A stretch of DNA of 32,951 bases from an uncultured Lachnospiraceae bacterium (GCA_947053345.1 CAMRSM010000037.1:1-32951), one strand, 5' to 3'; shown: positions 7,355 through 15,459, numbered from the stretch's first letter. Numbers and translations are program-made. The notes: generated from the sequence alone by a model not told the origin.

Positions 7355-7899
7355 TTTTTTTTTACATCTGCCGCCAGCTGCCCGGCAATACCGCCCCCCG
7401 CCCCGGAAACTTTCTGGTCGGAGAGAAATTCCGCGAACGCGTAGACCTCCCTGCCGTCGTACAGGAGTTTATCCCACCCCTCACTTCCTTTCTCCGTCCG
7501 GACGAAAGCATCCCCGTATTTTGCCTGTGCGATGACCTCGGACTCAAGCGAAGGTTCCGCGCGCAGATTCAGCTTTGAAACCGCGACATATACGATATCC
7601 TCACCGGCAGTCACATCCCCCGGAGTGGGCAGCGGTGCCGTCGGGGTTACCGTGCCCATGGGATCGCCGTCCGGCGTGCCCGGCACCGGTGTCGTGCCTC
7701 CCCCGTCCGGAGGCGGCGGCTGCGTACTTTCTGTTTTGGCGACATGTTCATAGCTTTTTGCCGTCTCAATCGGCACCAGCCCGTCACTCTCCGGTGGCTT
7801 CCTGCCGCAGGATACAAGCCCGCCGCAGATGGCCGCCAACAGGGTGAGCACCATGGCACATGCCGCAGTCCTTCCTGAGCGTTTCATCCTCTTCACCAT
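7351..7899 (-). CDS. SH3b-domain lipoprotein (possibly the N-terminal half of a peptidase)
   Basis: Starting at this ATG (ribosome binding site GGAAAGG), the 182-aa product has a basic N-terminus, a hydrophobic segment and a lipobox LVSC with Cys31, so it should be a membrane-anchored lipoprotein. A proline/glycine/threonine-rich linker (about 55-100) leads to a bacterial SH3 domain (about 103-161: VAVSKLNLRAEPS, then GWDKLLYDGREVYAF). SH3b domains usually bind cell wall and accompany a hydrolase. Here the frame stops shortly after the domain, at VKKK, in a run of ten A that is also the start of the M14 peptidase. The open frame extends 22 codons further upstream, but that would overlap the preceding gene by 38 nt. 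Confidence 0.85.
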   Translation of the reverse strand: MVKRMKRSGRTAACAMVLTLLAAICGGLVSCGRKPPESDGLVPIETAKSYEHVAKTESTQPPPPDGGGTTPVPGTPDGDPMGTVTPTAPLPTPGDVTAGEDIVYVAVSKLNLRAEPSLESEVIAQAKYGDAFVRTEKGSEGWDKLLYDGREVYAFAEFLSDQKVSGAGGGIAGQLAADVKKK

Positions 7900-7927
7900 C
7901 CTTTGCCTTTCCGCCAGAACCTTCTCC

Positions 7928-8362
7928 TCAGTCCCTCCCCAAAACCAATTCGTCTGCCACCTCACAAAGCTCCTGCAGCGCCTCCTGCGCAGACGCGATA
8001 TCCCCTTCCATTCTATGTATCACCTCACTGCCAATCTCCGCCGCCGTCATCACGTTCTGCAGCATCTTGGCGAACTGTTCCGCCGATTTCATACATTCTT
8101 CGTTCATCATAAGCAGGCGTTGCTGTTCTTCCTCCTGCACTGCATCCCGTGTGGCTTTCTCCAGTGTTGCCGCAAGTTCAATATTTGCCATATCCATAGA
8201 AGAGAAAACCTCCTCCACACTCACGGCGAGCGTGCGGATCAGCTGCAACAGTTTATCATGCTCATTGAGCGCGTCAAACGCACTCTGCCCTGCCTGCAGC
8301 TGCGCCTCCGACAGACGCTGCACACTTTCCAGCCATTTGCTACCGACATTTCCCATTGACAC
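7928..8362 (-). CDS. Hypothetical all-helical protein
   Basis: I do not recognise this 144-aa protein. It is rich in Glu, Gln, Ala, Leu and Met with heptad-like spacing throughout, so it should be almost entirely helical or coiled coil. It has no signal peptide, membrane segment or cysteine motif. It sits between radA and the SH3b lipoprotein in one operon; radA ends two bp before the GTG. The GTG at 8362 has GGAAAGG five nt upstream. An ATG two codons later (8356) is an equally possible start with wider spacing. Its pattern recalls the signalling helices of chemoreceptors, but that is only a resemblance. Confidence 0.75.
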   Translation of the reverse strand: MSMGNVGSKWLESVQRLSEAQLQAGQSAFDALNEHDKLLQLIRTLAVSVEEVFSSMDMANIELAATLEKATRDAVQEEEQQRLLMMNEECMKSAEQFAKMLQNVMTAAEIGSEVIHRMEGDIASAQEALQELCEVADELVLGRD

Positions 8363-8364
8363 AC

Positions 8365-9744
8365 TTACCTTTCCAGTAATCCGAACAAATCCTTGACATT
8401 TTTTACTCCGCTAAGCCAGATCCCACCGAATTCTTTCTGATTTTTCCTGATACTTTCCACATTGGCATACGGCAGGATACACTGCGCATAACCGAGCTTC
8501 CGGGCTTCTGCCACGCGCTTATCCGCCATACTGACCGCCCTGACCTCACCGGTCAGCCCCACCTCACCGAACACAATCGTCTGTTCCGGCACCGCCATGT
8601 TCTTATAACTTGACAGGATCGCAAACACCACCGCCAGATCAAGCGCCGGCTCATTGATGCGCATGCCCCCCGCCACATTGATGTACGCGTCGCAGAAAGC
8701 AAGCTGTATCCCCAGCCTTTTCTCAAGTACCGCCAGCAAAAGGTTGACGCGGTTGTAATCCATCCCCGCCGCCGTGCGCCTCGGCATATTGAAATTCGTC
8801 TGGCACACCAGCGCCTGCACCTCCACGAGCATTGTCCGGCTGCCCTCGACCATCGCCGCCACAACGGATCCCGGCTCATGTTCCGGCCTTCCTTTCAGAA
8901 GATACTCGGACGGGTTTAAAATCTCCGAAAGCCCGCTCTGGCACATCTCAAACACACCGATCTCGTTCGTGGAGCCAAAGCGGTTTTTTACCGCCCGCAG
9001 AATCCGGTAGGATGCCGCGTTCTCGCCCTCAAAATACAGCACGGTGTCAACCATGTGCTCCAATACCCTAGGACCTGCCACAACGCCCTCCTTCGTCACA
9101 TGGCCGACGATAAAGATCGTGACTCCCTGCCCCTTTGCAATGCGCAGCAGGCTTCCCGTCGTCTCGCGCACCTGGCTGACAGAGCCGGGCGATGCCTGGA
9201 TGTCCTCCCGGAACATCGTCTGGATGGAGTCAATGATGACAATCTCGGGCTTTAATTCCCCGATAACGGTCTCCACCGCATCAAGGCTTGTTTCTGCGAG
9301 GAGCAAAAGACCTCCCGCCGGCCGTTCCAGCCGGTCGGCGCGCAGTTTGATCTGCTGCGGCGACTCCTCGCCGGAGATATAGAGCACGGCATGCCCTGCC
9401 TCAGCCAAAATGCTGCTCATCTGCAGCAGGAGCGTCGATTTTCCGATGCCGGGATCCCCGCCGACCAAAACAAGTGACCCGGACACCAGACCACCCCCAA
9501 GCACCCGGTTTAATTCGCCGATCCCCGTGTCAATCCTCTCCTGGCTGGTCTGTGTCACCTCGGAAAGCTTTTGCGGTACGGCTCTTTTGCCGGCGGCAGT
9601 TTCCCTGCCGCCGGAAGTTTTCTTTTGCGTCGGCTCCTCCACAAAGCTGTTCCATGCCCGGCATCCGGGACACTGTCCGAGCCACTTGGGTGATTCATAT
9701 CCGCATTCGCCGCAGAAAAATACATTTTTAGCCTTGGCCGCCAT
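8365..9744 (-). CDS. radA: DNA repair protein RadA/Sms
   Basis: RadA is a RecA-related helicase that drives branch migration during recombinational repair. The 459-aa protein has the complete set of parts. A four-cysteine zinc finger lies at Cys11, Cys14, Cys25 and Cys28. The Walker A motif GGDPGIGKS is near 95-103 (Lys102), the Walker B region is EIVIIDS (about 167-173), and the RadA-specific KNRFG is at 253-257. A Lon-like C-terminal domain ends the protein. The gene follows an unknown 136-aa gene by 17 bp and leads into the helical protein gene. The neighbourhood clpC-radA is conserved in many Firmicutes. Confidence 0.97.
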   Translation of the reverse strand: MAAKAKNVFFCGECGYESPKWLGQCPGCRAWNSFVEEPTQKKTSGGRETAAGKRAVPQKLSEVTQTSQERIDTGIGELNRVLGGGLVSGSLVLVGGDPGIGKSTLLLQMSSILAEAGHAVLYISGEESPQQIKLRADRLERPAGGLLLLAETSLDAVETVIGELKPEIVIIDSIQTMFREDIQASPGSVSQVRETTGSLLRIAKGQGVTIFIVGHVTKEGVVAGPRVLEHMVDTVLYFEGENAASYRILRAVKNRFGSTNEIGVFEMCQSGLSEILNPSEYLLKGRPEHEPGSVVAAMVEGSRTMLVEVQALVCQTNFNMPRRTAAGMDYNRVNLLLAVLEKRLGIQLAFCDAYINVAGGMRINEPALDLAVVFAILSSYKNMAVPEQTIVFGEVGLTGEVRAVSMADKRVAEARKLGYAQCILPYANVESIRKNQKEFGGIWLSGVKNVKDLFGLLER

Positions 9745-9761
9745 AAAAGCCCCCTATCCGG

Positions 9762-10172
9762 TTACACACATTTTACCACACGGACGGCAGACCCCGCACC
9801 ATCCTTTTTCTCAATGCTTAAAACAAGCTTCCCGCCAAGGTTCGTCTTCATTTTGCCGACGTTTGTGTCGTCGATATAAATCCTGTACTCCTTCTCAGGC
9901 TCAAGCTCAAGGGTAATCTGCGCATCCTCCTTTGACGTTACCGTAAACGCTACCGCCTTCTCCGATACCTCAAAATGTCCCACGGCAGTCCCCGGCACAG
10001 ATTCATAGACAAACATGCCGTTCCTCTCAAGCTTTGTCATCTCAAAAAATGTTTTTACTTTATATAAATCCCCATTAAACTCAAAATCGTTCACCTTTGA
10101 CTTTTCCGTCAGGGTATAATCCCCAAAGCCCAATGTCCCATCCTCTTCTACATAAATCAATTCTGTACTCAT
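9762..10172 (-). CDS. Conserved small protein, first gene of the radA operon
   Basis: This 136-aa protein starts MSTELIYVEEDGTLGFGDYT and continues through a KLERNGMFVYESVPGTAV segment to a lysine/valine-rich C-terminus. It is predicted to be mostly beta strand, without signal peptide or membrane segment. I recall very similar proteins in clostridia carrying the label endosialidase, but nothing here shows a catalytic sialidase fold, so I would not assign that activity. The start chosen has GGAAGGAGG five nt upstream; the frame is open 38 codons further but without such a site. The promoter at 10269-10297 and palindrome at 10253-10274 precede it. Confidence 0.8.
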   Translation of the reverse strand: MSTELIYVEEDGTLGFGDYTLTEKSKVNDFEFNGDLYKVKTFFEMTKLERNGMFVYESVPGTAVGHFEVSEKAVAFTVTSKEDAQITLELEPEKEYRIYIDDTNVGKMKTNLGGKLVLSIEKKDGAGSAVRVVKCV

Positions 10173-10252
10173 CATATCCTCCTTCCGACGTTCCCCCGCA
10201 CGCCGCTTTGCCAGTAAACCTATCTTTCCTGGCCGGACACGGATCCGCACGG

Positions 10253-10274
10253 TATAATAGCTGGCTCTATTATA
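10253..10274 (-). promoter_or_regulatory. Palindrome on the -10 box of the radA operon
   Basis: TATAATAG (10253-10260) and CTATTATA (10267-10274) are perfect inverted repeats around six nt. The right half contains the minus-strand -10 box TATAAT (10274-10269). A repressor bound here would block the operon. Confidence 0.5.
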
Positions 10275-10297
10275 ACATAACTTCATATTTTTTTCTA
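10269..10297 (-). promoter_or_regulatory. Promoter of the radA operon
   Basis: On the minus strand TAGAAA (10297-10292), 17 nt, TATAAT (10274-10269). The -35 is weak and the -10 perfect. It serves the 136-aa gene and probably radA through the genes to 5770. Confidence 0.6.
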
Positions 10298-10350
10298 CTG
10301 ATTTCTGCCAATTTTGATAAATTACTGCCCGGACATTACAATGCCCTTTT

Positions 10351-12813
10351 CTACGCCCGCTCCTTTTTGTGGCGGACGGCTATTTTTAACTTTTCATCGG
10401 TCCGGCTAAGCGTCACCGTATCCCCGGCGCGCACCTTTCCCGCAAGGATCTCCTCGGTCAGCTTATCCTCAAGCTCCGTCTGGATCACGCGGCGCAGCGG
10501 CCTGGCTCCGTATTTCTCGTCGTAGCCTTTCTTTGCGAGGTATTCCAAAAGAGAGTCCTCCGCTTTCAGCTTTAGCTCCATCTGCGTCATGCAGCGTTTC
10601 GTGATCGTCCCCAGCATGATCTTGGCAATCTCACAGATATTCTCCCGCGTGAGCGCGTGAAATACGATCATCTCGTCGATGCGGTTTAAAAACTCCGGTT
10701 TGAACAAACGCCTGACCTCATCCATCACCCCTTCCTTCATCCGGCCGTAATCCGCCTCGGCATCCTCATGGCTCACAAAACCAAGTTTTTTTGGCGACAC
10801 GATATTCTGGGCCCCGGCGTTTGATGTCATGATGATGATTGTATTTTTAAAACTGATCTTCCGCCCCTGGGCATCCGTCACATGCCCGTCATCCAGTATC
10901 TGCAGCAAGATATTAAAAATATCCGGATGCGCTTTCTCGATCTCGTCAAACAAAATCACGGAATACGGGTTGCGGCGCACTTTCTCGCTCAACTGCCCGC
11001 CTTCATCGTAGCCCACATAGCCCGGCGGCGAGCCGATCATGCGCGAAACACTGTGCTTTTCCATGTACTCGGTCATGTCGACGCGGATCATTGCGTTCTC
11101 GTCGCCAAACATCGCCCCCGCGAGCGCCTTGGAAAGCTCGGTCTTCCCGACCCCGGTCGGACCAAGGAACAAAAACGAGCCGATCGGGCGGTTTGGGTCT
11201 TTTAAGCCCACGCGCCCCCTGCGGATGGCTTTTGCCACCGCCGAGACAGCCTCTTCCTGGCCGATGACGCGCTCGTGGAGAACCGCTTCCAGTTTAAGCA
11301 GCCGCTCGCTCTCCCCTTCCTTCAGCCGCTTTAACGGAATCTTTGTCCACTGCGAGATCACGTCGGCAATCTCCTCCTCACCGACGGTGAGCACCGCGTT
11401 CTCACGCTCTGCCGCGCGGTCCGCTTCCAGTTTTTCCATGTTCACGCGGATGCGCTCCTGCTTGCGCTTAATCTCCCCGGCGCGCTCAAACTCCTCCGCC
11501 TTGATCGCCCCTTCCTTCTCCGCCTCAAGTTTGGCGAGCTTTTCCTCAAGTTCCTTCATCTTCGCGGAAGGCGTATAGATGCTTAAACGCACCTTTGAAG
11601 CTGCCTCATCCATCACATCGATTGCCTTATCCGGCAGGAAGCGGTCATTGATATAGCGGCTTGCCAGACGCACCGCCGCCGCAATGGCTTCCTGTGTGAT
11701 GTGCACTCTGTGATGTGCCTCGTAGGCAGGGCAAAGGCCGCGCAGGATCTGGATCGCCTCCTCCTCGCCCGGTTCCTCGATCACAACCGGCTGGAAACGC
11801 CGCTCCAGCGCCGCATCCTTCTCAATGTATTTGCGGTATTCTTCCCTTGTCGTCGCGCCAATCAGCTGGATCTCCCCGCGTGCCAGCGACGGCTTTAAAA
11901 TATTGGACGCGTCAATCGCGCCCTCCGCGCCGCCCGCACCGATGATCGTGTGCAGCTCGTCGAGAAACAAAAGCACATTGCCGTCCGCGACCACCTCACC
12001 GATCACCCGCTTGATGCGCTCCTCGAACTCGCCGCGGTACTTTGATCCGGCGACCATGCCGGAAAGATCCAGTGTCATCACTCTCTTTTCGGCGATCACC
12101 TCCGGAATGTCCCCGGAAACGATTTTTTGCGCCAGCCCTTCCGCGACCGCGGTTTTTCCAACGCCGGGTTCGCCGACCAGACAAGGGTTGTTTTTCGTGC
12201 GCCTGCTCAAAATCTGGATCACGCGCTGGATCTCGTCCTCCCTGCCGATCACCGGGTCAAGCCTTCCCTCCCTGGCAAGCTGCGTTAAGTCCCTGCTGTA
12301 TTGGTTTAAGGTTGGTGTCGGGGATTTTCCCTTCTGCCTTCCCTTCGCGCCGTTCATCTCACTCTTGAGCGTGTTCGCATCCGCACCGCACGCCGCCAGG
12401 ATATCCATATATAGCCTCTGCATATTGACACCAAGCGTATTTAAGAGCCGCACTGCGATGCAGTCCGATTCCTTGATCAGTGCCATCAGGATATGCTCCG
12501 TTCCGATCTGCTCCGATTTCAAGCGCAGGCTTTCCCGCGCGCTCGCCTCCAATATCCTCCTCGCGCGCGGTGTAAAATTATCCTTCTCCATAATCTTGAT
12601 CCCGCCGGTCGGTGCGATCAGCTGGTTCACCAGCTCAGTCAGTTTCTCCTCGTCCACGTCATGCTCATCCAAAATTCTGCCCGCCACACCGTTCGCCTTT
12701 GTCAGGCCGATCAGCAAATGTTCCGTGCCGATATAATTATGCGCGAGCTGATAAGCCGTCTCCGTCGCCAGATTGATCGCCTCCCTGGCATTTTGTGTAA
12801 ATCTCTCCTTCAA
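10351..12813 (-). CDS. clpC: ATP-dependent Clp protease ATPase subunit ClpC
   Basis: ClpC is a hexameric AAA+ unfoldase that feeds proteins, including arginine-phosphorylated ones, into ClpP. The 820-aa protein has two N-terminal Clp repeats (about 1-145), AAA-1 with Walker A GEPGVGKT at 214-221 and LLFLDE near 281-286, a UVR-type coiled middle domain (about 412-470), AAA-2 with GPTGVGKT at 551-558, and an LGF-type ClpP-docking loop after VSPKK. It is the last gene of gntR-mcsA-mcsB-clpC, with a 132-bp gap after mcsB in which I see no strong promoter or terminator. A short GGGCATT/AATGTCC hairpin follows the stop but lacks a U tract. The class is clear from the UVR domain and operon. Confidence 0.97.
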   Translation of the reverse strand: MKERFTQNAREAINLATETAYQLAHNYIGTEHLLIGLTKANGVAGRILDEHDVDEEKLTELVNQLIAPTGGIKIMEKDNFTPRARRILEASARESLRLKSEQIGTEHILMALIKESDCIAVRLLNTLGVNMQRLYMDILAACGADANTLKSEMNGAKGRQKGKSPTPTLNQYSRDLTQLAREGRLDPVIGREDEIQRVIQILSRRTKNNPCLVGEPGVGKTAVAEGLAQKIVSGDIPEVIAEKRVMTLDLSGMVAGSKYRGEFEERIKRVIGEVVADGNVLLFLDELHTIIGAGGAEGAIDASNILKPSLARGEIQLIGATTREEYRKYIEKDAALERRFQPVVIEEPGEEEAIQILRGLCPAYEAHHRVHITQEAIAAAVRLASRYINDRFLPDKAIDVMDEAASKVRLSIYTPSAKMKELEEKLAKLEAEKEGAIKAEEFERAGEIKRKQERIRVNMEKLEADRAAERENAVLTVGEEEIADVISQWTKIPLKRLKEGESERLLKLEAVLHERVIGQEEAVSAVAKAIRRGRVGLKDPNRPIGSFLFLGPTGVGKTELSKALAGAMFGDENAMIRVDMTEYMEKHSVSRMIGSPPGYVGYDEGGQLSEKVRRNPYSVILFDEIEKAHPDIFNILLQILDDGHVTDAQGRKISFKNTIIIMTSNAGAQNIVSPKKLGFVSHEDAEADYGRMKEGVMDEVRRLFKPEFLNRIDEMIVFHALTRENICEIAKIMLGTITKRCMTQMELKLKAEDSLLEYLAKKGYDEKYGARPLRRVIQTELEDKLTEEILAGKVRAGDTVTLSRTDEKLKIAVRHKKERA

Positions 12814-12945
12814 ACCATACCTCTTTCCTGCCCATCACAGTCCATCCTGCAGCAGGCATCTATAATCGTTTATTGGAATCCGCGCGGAGCAGACACCGCA
12901 CCCGCCGGAAAAAAGGCCGCTCCCCGGATTTTTGCCCGTTCCGTT

Positions 12946-13971
12946 TCACATCTTGCCCATCAGGCGGTTCAGATACTCCCCGCGGTAGCGCTCCCTCTGC
13001 GCGCGGTTTAAGTTTTTCCCGCAGATTTTTTGCAGATTTGCCGGCTGGATCCGGATCATCTGCTCATACAGGCTTAACTCCGGGTTGACCGCGATCATCC
13101 CAAGGTCACGCCCGAATTTCAGCTGCGCAAGCAGCGTCAGGCCGTCTTCCGTGCTGATCTTTTTCGCGTAGCGCAGCACGCCGAAGGACCGGTATACCTT
13201 ATCCTCGATCTCATCCGCGTTCCTGCCGCAAAGATACTCCCGGTATTTTTGTTCCTGCTGCACGATCTCGCCCGCGATCTGCCGGAGGTTTTCAATGATC
13301 TCACCCTCCGTACAGCCAAGCGTCTTGCGGTTGGAGACACGGTACAGATACCCCATTGTCTTCGTCCCGTCCCCCGGGATCCCCCGGACCATCACGCCGT
13401 ACTTTCCGACCTCATCCGCAAGTTTCTGTATCTTCCCCGCCATCGTGACCCCCGGAAGGAACAGCAGAAAGGACGCTCGCATCCCGGTGCCCACATTGAG
13501 CGGCGAAGTCGTCAGATAGCCGTAACGGTCATCGTAAGCGTAACCAAGCTCCTCCAAAGACTCGTCAATCAGCGCCGCGCGCACGTACGCCCCCTCGAGA
13601 TCCGCCCCCGGCGCGACCGCCTGGATCCGGATGTGGTCCTCCTCGTTCACCATGATGCTGATTCCTTCGTCCTCCGAGAGCACAAGCGCTGTCTCCTGAC
13701 GCTTTTTTGCGAGAAGCTCACTGATGATATACCACTCCGACAGCGACGCTTTCTCAAGCTCCGATAGCTTATTCACGCTGCAGGAATAATATTTCATCGC
13801 CTCCTTCCCCTCAAATGCCGCCGCCATCCCACGCACCCGCCCGGCAAGGGCTTCACACTCCTCGTCCTTCATCCTCCCGGCGAAATGGTACTCCGCCAGG
13901 TTCCTCGCAAGCCGCACGCGGCTCGATATCACAATGCGCTCCTCCGTTTTCTTCTCATACCATTTTTTCAT
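12946..13971 (-). CDS. mcsB: Protein-arginine kinase McsB
   Basis: McsB phosphorylates arginines on misfolded proteins, marking them for ClpCP. The 341-aa protein has the phosphagen-kinase fold: SSRVRLARN near 16-24, VNEEDH at 108-113, NVGTGMRAS near 159-167 and the RDLGM segment near 327. An unusual point is that the catalytic-loop motif normally read as CPTN is SPLN here, so the conserved cysteine is Ser156. The start used here begins MKKWYEKKTEER and overlaps the end of mcsA by 17 nt; the frame is open 60 codons further but runs inside mcsA. Gene order with mcsA and clpC makes the assignment firm. Confidence 0.95.
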   Translation of the reverse strand: MKKWYEKKTEERIVISSRVRLARNLAEYHFAGRMKDEECEALAGRVRGMAAAFEGKEAMKYYSCSVNKLSELEKASLSEWYIISELLAKKRQETALVLSEDEGISIMVNEEDHIRIQAVAPGADLEGAYVRAALIDESLEELGYAYDDRYGYLTTSPLNVGTGMRASFLLFLPGVTMAGKIQKLADEVGKYGVMVRGIPGDGTKTMGYLYRVSNRKTLGCTEGEIIENLRQIAGEIVQQEQKYREYLCGRNADEIEDKVYRSFGVLRYAKKISTEDGLTLLAQLKFGRDLGMIAVNPELSLYEQMIRIQPANLQKICGKNLNRAQRERYRGEYLNRLMGKM

Positions 13972-14542
13972 CCGCGCATCCCGCCTTCTGCTTTTTCCTC
14001 TCCCTGATCCGGTCTCTGAGCACCGCTGCGAGCTCATATTCCTCCCGCTCAACCGCCTGTTCCAGCTGAAGCACAAGACGCTGCGTCTCATCCAGCGCAA
14101 GTGCTTCCTCTGCCCCCTTCGGCGGTGCCTGTACTTCGTGGACAACGACATTTTTCGGGTGCTTGCCCGTATGTGCGTCCGACCCTTGGATATTCCTCAT
14201 ATTTCGCAGCAACAGCCGCCCGAACTCCTTGTAGCAGGACGCGCAGCCAAACTGCCCTTTCTCCTTAAACTCCGCGTATGTCATGCCGCAGCCAGAACAG
14301 GAAAGTCCCCGCTCCGTCTCCTCTGCCGTCTCCTTCCCGCCCTTTTCCGACCCGCCGTTTTCAAAAAGTCCCAGCAGCAGGCCGCCAAGCGAAAACTCCT
14401 CCCCGCCAAACGGCGCTTTCAACCGCAGGCTCGTGCTCTTCGCCGCACATTCCTCACATAGGAACTGTTCTTTCTTCGTCCCAGCAACGATCTCCGTATA
14501 AAAGACCGTGGCCTCCCTCGCCTTACAGATTCCACACAGCAT
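13955..14542 (-). CDS. mcsA: McsA, zinc-finger activator of McsB
   Basis: McsA activates the arginine kinase McsB. In the 195-aa protein the cysteine pairs fall at 3/6, 29/32, 82/85 and 100/103, which is two four-cysteine zinc sites, and a UVR domain follows at about 151-185 (LEQAVEREEYELAAVLRDR). This start has AGAGGAG six nt upstream; the frame is open for 18 codons more, overlapping gntR by four nt, without a better site. It overlaps mcsB by 17 nt, so the two are probably translated in a coupled way. Confidence 0.93.
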   Translation of the reverse strand: MLCGICKAREATVFYTEIVAGTKKEQFLCEECAAKSTSLRLKAPFGGEEFSLGGLLLGLFENGGSEKGGKETAEETERGLSCSGCGMTYAEFKEKGQFGCASCYKEFGRLLLRNMRNIQGSDAHTGKHPKNVVVHEVQAPPKGAEEALALDETQRLVLQLEQAVEREEYELAAVLRDRIRERKKQKAGCADEKMV

Positions 14543-14592
14543 AATACTCCTCTTTCCCTTTCTTAATAAACAATCCTTGTCAAATGGGTCCT

Positions 14593-14961
14593 TCAAAAAC
14601 CATCATAAATCTGATCCACTGCCTGATGGATCTCCTCCCTGGAGATCCCCCGGCAGATCGCGCTCGCCAATATGAGCCTCATCTGCCCTTTCAGCTTCGC
14701 GATCGCCTGCAGCTTATCGTAGTCCAGCGCCACGACCGCGCCGCGCCTGCGGTCTAGTTTCAGATAACCCTCCTGCCGCAAAATAGAGTATGCTTTGTTG
14801 ACCGTATGCATATTGATCCCGATATCTTCCGCCAGGTCGCGCACGGAGGGCAGACTGTCCCCGTCGTGCAGCTGTGCCGTCGCGATCCCCAATATGATCT
14901 GGTTGCATAGCTGTATGTATATCGCTTCATCACTGTTAAAGTCAATCGTCACTATCATCAT
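14593..14961 (-). CDS. GntR/YtrA-family transcriptional regulator heading the clpC operon
   Basis: The 122-aa protein is a short GntR repressor of the YtrA type: a winged helix (about 11-78: YIQLCNQIILGIATAQL, then LPSVRDLAEDIGINMHTVNKA) and a small helical C-terminal part instead of a large ligand domain. The start follows CAGGGGGTG by five nt, and the promoter at 15005-15033 lies directly upstream. It occupies the first position of the operon where ctsR usually stands, 50 bp before mcsA. A palindrome overlapping the -10 box is a likely operator for self-repression and thus control of mcsA-mcsB-clpC. I saw no CtsR-like GGTCAAA repeat upstream. The ligand is unknown. Confidence 0.9.
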   Translation of the reverse strand: MMIVTIDFNSDEAIYIQLCNQIILGIATAQLHDGDSLPSVRDLAEDIGINMHTVNKAYSILRQEGYLKLDRRRGAVVALDYDKLQAIAKLKGQMRLILASAICRGISREEIHQAVDQIYDGF

Positions 14962-14994
14962 GCGCACCCCCTGCCTTTTTTCCGATGCATCCTT

Positions 14995-15015
14995 TGTTAT
15001 ATCTATCATATAACA
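14995..15015 (-). promoter_or_regulatory. Probable GntR operator
   Basis: TGTTATAT and ATATAACA are perfect inverted repeats around five nt, lying on the -10 box of the gntR-clpC promoter. The position fits autorepression by the adjacent GntR protein. Confidence 0.6.
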
Positions 15016-15033
15016 GTCCCGGCTATTTGTCAA
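15005..15033 (-). promoter_or_regulatory. Promoter of gntR-mcsA-mcsB-clpC
   Basis: On the minus strand TTGACA (15033-15028), 17 nt, TATGAT (15010-15005). This is near-consensus for the housekeeping sigma factor. Confidence 0.85.
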
Positions 15034-15066
15034 TGGAATCAAAATCTTCTCTTTCCACATTTTACA

Positions 15067-15200
15067 CCGAAAAACGGGAAGTGCCCGCCCATAAGCGGAC
15101 AGGGGCTTTTCCCCTGCGCGCAGAATGCACATCCGTTTCGGCGCGGCTGTAAAGCCCCGGGACCTTTTCCCCTGCTCGCGCAGAATGCACCGGAAAACGG
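15067..15200. repeat. Short G+C-rich intergenic repeats
   Basis: A segment CTTTTCCCCTGC, then GCGCAGAATGCAC occurs at 15106-15130 and again, with a two-base insertion, at 15164-15190. ACGGGA-type flanks appear at about 15072 and 15196. CAGGGG/CCCCTG forms a hairpin in the first copy. It looks like a REP-like intergenic repeat. I see no gene between 15034 and 15459. Confidence 0.5.
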
Positions 15201-15277
15201 GACGGTCGTCATCCCAAAGCTATTTATGTCTTCCCGCACACAGGATGCATGCTGCGGCATCCAGCTTCCCCGCGCAT

Positions 15278-15314
15278 AAAAACAGGGTGCATAGACCGGT
15301 TTCTATGCACCCTG
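15278..15314 (-). terminator. Terminator after the alpha/beta hydrolase gene
   Basis: CAGGGTGCATAGA (15283-15295) pairs perfectly with TCTATGCACCCTG (15302-15314), a 13-bp stem with six-nt loop. On the minus strand UUUUUAU follows. It is 145 bp past the hydrolase stop. Confidence 0.75.
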
Positions 15315-15459
15315 ATACCACGTAATCATCCTCTTCATACTTGGCGTGTAACCCTGTTGTTTTTAACGGTATATCATTTTTTGTTGATAACCTTTACAAA
15401 ATAAACGTTCAAAACAACCGGAAAGTAATATTGCTTTTCCGGCGTATTTTCCCGGCAAA

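Noticed and set aside
11825-12736. 303-codon open frame on the plus strand inside clpC
   Set aside because: Antisense to ClpC, serine- and proline-rich composition typical of shadow frames, no ribosome binding site.
14959-15060. CtsR operator upstream of the clpC operon
   Set aside because: No GGTCAAA-type heptamer repeats were found by eye; only the TGTTATAT palindrome is present.
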